Shown here piece after piece: positions 41,009 to 44,230 of a stretch of 44,230 nucleotides of DNA. Each line of letters starts with the position of its first letter. The first letter of the stretch is position 1. The DNA comes from Christensenella sp964494645 (lineage in GTDB: Bacteria > Bacillota > Clostridia > Christensenellales > Christensenellaceae). Both the position numbers and the translations under genes were made by a program. Location: the NCBI GenBank assembly GCA_964494645.1, contig CAZBSH010000017.1, forward strand, positions 1 to 44,230. The letters are read 5' to 3'. The notes beneath the pieces are model-generated. The model ran no database searches. It had not been told where the DNA came from and worked only from the letters and a program-made list of their open reading frames with translations.

Positions 41009-42199
41009 ATGAAAAAAGTCTTAGTAGTTGTTATGTGCTTAGTACTTGCAGCTGCAATGTTCGTTGGTTGTACGGCAGCGCCGGCAGCTTCCGAAACACC
41101 TGCGGCAAGCGAAAGCGCAGCTCCGTCTGAGTCTGCGGCAGCTTCCGAAAGCGCAGCTCCGGTTCAATCCGACGAGAGTGGTGCTGATGCGCAAACAGGC
41201 GGCGTAATGAAGATCGTTCCTGAAGGCGACATCATGATCGGTATCTCAACCGGTTCTTCCGGTACGTCCTGGCGCGATATCATGATCGACAACATGAAAA
41301 CGGTCGGTGATGAGTATAAAGAAGCAGGCAGAATCAAAGACTATAAAATCGTGAACAACACGACAAACGGCGACGCAAACGAGCAGGCGCAGATTCTTCG
41401 TCAGTTCGTGGACGATCCGGCGATCAACGTGATCATGGTGAACCCGAACGATAACACGGCGCTTTCCGAAGTTATCGCTGACGCGCAGAAAGCCGGCAAG
41501 CTGGTAGTTGTATATGATGCAACGGCTGATGCTCCGGGCGCTCTGCAGGTGACGCTTGACCACTATGCTTGGAACACGAAGAACGCTGAGTTTATCTGCG
41601 AGACACTGCAGAAGGGCAATGCGATCGAAATTTCCGGTCTTGACGGACATCCGGCAAACAACGAACGTATCCGCGCTACGACAGACGTTCTGAAAAAATA
41701 TCCTGACATCAAGCTGCTCCAGAGCACGCCCGGTGGCTGGGATCAGACAAAAGCAAAAGAAGCTACAGCTCAGATCCTTTCTTCCGGTCAGGAAGTAGAC
41801 GCGGTATTCACACAGGATGGTATGGCTTTCGGCGTACTGCAGGCATTCCAGGATGCAGGCAAGCTGCCTAAAGTAATGTTCGGCGATCCGGGTACTGCAT
41901 TCTTCAAAGAATGGAACAAGCTGCGCGAAGAAAAAGCTGATTTCAAAGCTTGTGCACAGCCGAACCCGCCGGGAATCGGTGCATCCGCAATGCGTCTTGC
42001 TGTTAACATGGCAGAGGGCAAAGACATCGATCAGACAAAACTGGCCGGCGATGATGGCAACGTATTGTACTATGTAGTTAGCTCGTTCTATACGGACGAA
42101 AACTTTGACGATGCTTGGGCAGAACTCAAAGATAAGCCGGACGACTTCCTGCTGACAGAGTACTACACAGAAGAAGAAGCAGCGGCGATGTTCAAATAG
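41009..42199 (+). CDS. Sugar ABC transporter substrate-binding lipoprotein
   Basis: A 396-residue RbsB-like receptor. The signal peptide ends in a lipobox (MFVGC, lipid Cys21) and is followed by a repetitive Ala/Ser/Pro/Glu linker to about residue 65, encoded in part by repeated GAAAGCGCAGCTCCG units. The binding domain begins around IMIGISTGSSGTSWRDIM. The start is ATG 41009, set by GGAGG at 40996-41000; an ATG at 40994 overlaps that site. It opens the second transport operon and is followed by a very stable hairpin. It is not a recent copy of the first receptor. Confidence 0.92.
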   Translation: MKKVLVVVMCLVLAAAMFVGCTAAPAASETPAASESAAPSESAAASESAAPVQSDESGADAQTGGVMKIVPEGDIMIGISTGSSGTSWRDIMIDNMKTVGDEYKEAGRIKDYKIVNNTTNGDANEQAQILRQFVDDPAINVIMVNPNDNTALSEVIADAQKAGKLVVVYDATADAPGALQVTLDHYAWNTKNAEFICETLQKGNAIEISGLDGHPANNERIRATTDVLKKYPDIKLLQSTPGGWDQTKAKEATAQILSSGQEVDAVFTQDGMAFGVLQAFQDAGKLPKVMFGDPGTAFFKEWNKLREEKADFKACAQPNPPGIGASAMRLAVNMAEGKDIDQTKLAGDDGNVLYYVVSSFYTDENFDDAWAELKDKPDDFLLTEYYTEEEAAAMFK

Positions 42200-42234
42200 T
42201 CAGCTAGCTGATTAAAAGAAAAATTGAAACTTAC

Positions 42235-42265
42235 TACGGGAGCAGGCATTATGCCTGCTCCCGTA
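42235..42265 (+). other. Stable intercistronic hairpin after the binding-protein gene
   Basis: TACGGGAGCAGGCAT pairs perfectly with ATGCCTGCTCCCGTA. No T-run follows, which favours mRNA stabilisation over termination, as at 10407-10442. Confidence 0.75.
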
Positions 42266-42316
42266 AATTAAGTACAGCAATGAATAAATTCACGATGGGA
42301 AGGGTGTGAATTTTGG

Positions 42317-43834
42317 ATGGTTTTACTGGAAGCAAAAAACATACAAAAAAGCTTCGGTGGTGTTGCGGCGCTTTCTAACGGAAATTTGACGTGTAGGAAG
42401 GGCAAGATCACAGGCCTCTTAGGCGCGAATGGCTCGGGTAAAAGCACAATCTCAAAAATCATTACCGGCGTTTATCTTGGCGATGGCGGTACGGTAACGT
42501 ATAACGGCAATGTGGTGAGCTACAAAAACCCGATCGACGCAAAAAGGGCCGGCATTTCTATGGCATTCCAAAATTTGAGTTTACTGCCTGACCTTACGGT
42601 CTGGCAGAATATTGTGCTCAGTTTTGAAAAGAAAAACAAATTGTTCTTAGATAATAAGGACGCAAAGGAATTATCTCAGAAAATATTGGATGAATTTATG
42701 CCCGGATTCGATATCGAAAGACGGGTAAGTGAATTGGATTCGAGTGAAATGCAGATCGTAGAGATCGCAAAGGCGATTTCGGAGGATCCGCAATTATTGA
42801 TATTGGACGAACCGACGGCAGCATTGGAACAGGCGCAGGTAAAGGCGTTGTTTCAATATATGCGGAAGTTGGCGGATCAGGGTGTTGCTATGATCTTTAC
42901 CTCTCATCGTTTGTGGGAAGTACTTGAAATGTGCGACGATATCGTTGTATTCCGCAACGGGAGCAATGTAGGAGAGATCGATTTTGAAAAGCAGGACAAG
43001 AATCCTGATGAGATCGTGCGTCTCATTACCGGCGACACGGAAAGTATCAATACGGTAAAGGAATACAAACAGATTCCCGATGAAGCAAAATTAAAAATTG
43101 AAAATTTGAATTACGGGAAATACTTACAAGGTATTTCTTTGGAGGTCAAAAAGGGAGAGGTTCTTGGAATCGGCGGACTCGCAGGACAGGGACAAACCGA
43201 GCTTATGTTGGCGCTTGCCGGTAATTATAAAGAAGCAAAATGCACAGCGACGCTCAATGGAGAGACTATCAAGCTGACACAGCCTGCCAATGCGGTGCGC
43301 GAAGGGATTTTGCTTGTGCCCGGCGACCGTCAAAAAGAAGGGCTTATGCTTAAGGATTCTGTTTACACGAACATGATCTTCCCGAAATTGGCATTGAAAA
43401 AACAGCCTCTCTTCACGCCGACAAAGAAATATCGTGAGGAATGCGAACAGATCGTCAAAACGCTGTCTATTAAGACGGCAAGCATTGACCTTGCAGTCGA
43501 TAAGCTTTCCGGAGGCAACCAGCAGAAGGTTGTTGTTGGAAAATGGCTGCCGTTCGATACGAACGTGCTGCTTCTTGCTGATCCTGCAAAGGGTGTAGAT
43601 GTAGGCGCAAAATATGACTTGTATGAATTCATCATGAAGATGGTGGAAGAAAAGAATATGAGCGTTATCCTGTACGCAAGCGATAACGACGAGCTTGTGA
43701 GCTATTGTGACCGAGTCTTGGTCATGTATGAGGGCAAGATCGTGGGTGAGCTGAAGGGCAAGGAGATCTCTGATGAGGCGATCGTTGAAATGTCGCTGCA
43801 GGTAAAATCGCAGGAAGAGAGGGCAGCATTATGA
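42317..43834 (+). CDS. Sugar ABC transporter ATP-binding protein with altered NBD2 Walker B
   Basis: A 505-residue RbsA/MglA-like double ATPase. NBD1 has GANGSGKS (36-43) and an intact LDEPTAALE near 162-170. NBD2 has the usual degenerate P-loop (GLAGQGQTE) and a canonical LSGGNQQKVVVGKW, but its Walker B reads LLLADPAKGVD where relatives have LDEPTRGID, so the magnesium Asp and catalytic Glu are replaced. ATP hydrolysis then probably occurs at one site only. It follows its binding protein and overlaps the permease start by four bases. Confidence 0.92.
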   Translation: MVLLEAKNIQKSFGGVAALSNGNLTCRKGKITGLLGANGSGKSTISKIITGVYLGDGGTVTYNGNVVSYKNPIDAKRAGISMAFQNLSLLPDLTVWQNIVLSFEKKNKLFLDNKDAKELSQKILDEFMPGFDIERRVSELDSSEMQIVEIAKAISEDPQLLILDEPTAALEQAQVKALFQYMRKLADQGVAMIFTSHRLWEVLEMCDDIVVFRNGSNVGEIDFEKQDKNPDEIVRLITGDTESINTVKEYKQIPDEAKLKIENLNYGKYLQGISLEVKKGEVLGIGGLAGQGQTELMLALAGNYKEAKCTATLNGETIKLTQPANAVREGILLVPGDRQKEGLMLKDSVYTNMIFPKLALKKQPLFTPTKKYREECEQIVKTLSIKTASIDLAVDKLSGGNQQKVVVGKWLPFDTNVLLLADPAKGVDVGAKYDLYEFIMKMVEEKNMSVILYASDNDELVSYCDRVLVMYEGKIVGELKGKEISDEAIVEMSLQVKSQEERAAL

Positions 43835-44230
43835 GTGAAAAGCAATTAGTGCAAAAAAACGGATTCCAAAAGTTTATGCATAGGCCCGAATTTGCGACGC
43901 TGATTATTTTTATTGCGATGATCGTGATTGTGGCGGCTTTGCAGGGGAACTTTTTTGAGCCTTCCTCGCTGAGAAACAGTATTATTTCTTGGACACCGCT
44001 GATCTTACTTGCGATGGGGCAGGCGATCGTTATTATTGCGGGCGGACTTGATTTGTCGAGCGGTCCTGCGATGGCGTTCATGATGTGCGTGATGGCAAGT
44101 ATTATGAAAAAGGACGATCCCTCTACGGGACTTCCGGCACTTTTGATGGGGCTTGTCGTGATGCTGATCGTTGGTGTTGTGAACGGTGTAGCGGTTGGAT
44201 ATTTGAAGCTGCCGCCCATCATCGCGACGT
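43831..44230 (+). CDS. Sugar ABC transporter permease (RbsC-like), N-terminal part
   Basis: The first ~133 residues of the importer's membrane subunit; it continues past the window end. It starts with ATG at 43831 overlapping the ATPase stop (ATGA). TM segments are visible at about residues 22-40, 52-72, 80-95 and 107-125, and IIAGGLDLSSGPAMAFMM is the family motif also seen in the permease at 12088-13086. Length and C-terminus cannot be judged. Confidence 0.88.
   Translation, partial: MSEKQLVQKNGFQKFMHRPEFATLIIFIAMIVIVAALQGNFFEPSSLRNSIISWTPLILLAMGQAIVIIAGGLDLSSGPAMAFMMCVMASIMKKDDPSTGLPALLMGLVVMLIVGVVNGVAVGYLKLPPIIAT

Noticed and set aside
41100..41170. Repeats in the second binding-protein gene as a mobile or CRISPR-like element
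   Set aside because: The repeated GAAAGCGCAGCTCCG units encode the Ala/Ser/Glu/Pro lipoprotein linker and remain in frame.

Overview
The window looks like chromosomal DNA of an anaerobic, low-to-moderate GC Gram-positive bacterium of class Clostridia. The grounds are strong AGGAGG-type ribosome sites, SigA-type promoters with 17-base spacers, many intrinsic terminators, the six-cysteine SCIFF peptide with its radical-SAM maturase next to yajC (a clostridial hallmark), and 4Fe-4S flavoproteins. The style of the solute-binding lipoproteins would fit Christensenellaceae or a relative, but that is a guess. I see no rRNA, tRNA, insertion sequence, phage gene or CRISPR array.

Layout. 0-8.7 kb: queA (queuosine synthesis), a flavodoxin-ferredoxin protein, a small membrane protein, a divergent yeiH-like exporter and LysR regulator pair, a double-HD/HD-GYP protein, an Lsa-like ABC-F ribosome-protection gene behind a transcription-attenuation leader, then tgt. 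8.8-17.1 kb: a sugar-uptake locus (binding lipoprotein, ATPase, permease, VOC protein, TIM-barrel isomerase) followed by a DeoR regulator and an orphan double-ATPase. 17.2-19.4 kb: yajC, scfA, scfB. 19.5-27 kb: putP, two MarR/MATE drug-efflux pairs each with a recognisable operator pair, a pirin and a nucleoside hydrolase. 27-29.9 kb: serine acetyltransferase, divergent from metA-cysK, a sulfur amino-acid locus. 30-31.7 kb: a chemoreceptor.

32-44.2 kb is a divergent carbohydrate locus. Leftward: TIM-barrel isomerase, PfkB kinase, Gfo/Idh/MocA dehydrogenase and a UroD-family protein. Rightward: a DeoC-type aldolase, a large FMN/4Fe-4S/FAD old-yellow-enzyme reductase, a GntR/UTRA regulator and a second sugar ABC transporter that runs off the window end. 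The two arms are separated by a 500-base AT-rich control region that carries two oppositely oriented arrays of a 9-bp repeat. A plausible scheme is import, oxidation, isomerisation, phosphorylation and aldol cleavage of an unusual sugar, cyclitol or glycoside; the substrate cannot be read from the sequence.

The points most worth a second look are the ABC-F attenuator leader (mutually exclusive 9-bp pairings and a short leader reading frame), the 9-bp repeat arrays, the unassigned divergent catabolic locus, and two sugar ATPases with altered catalytic motifs.
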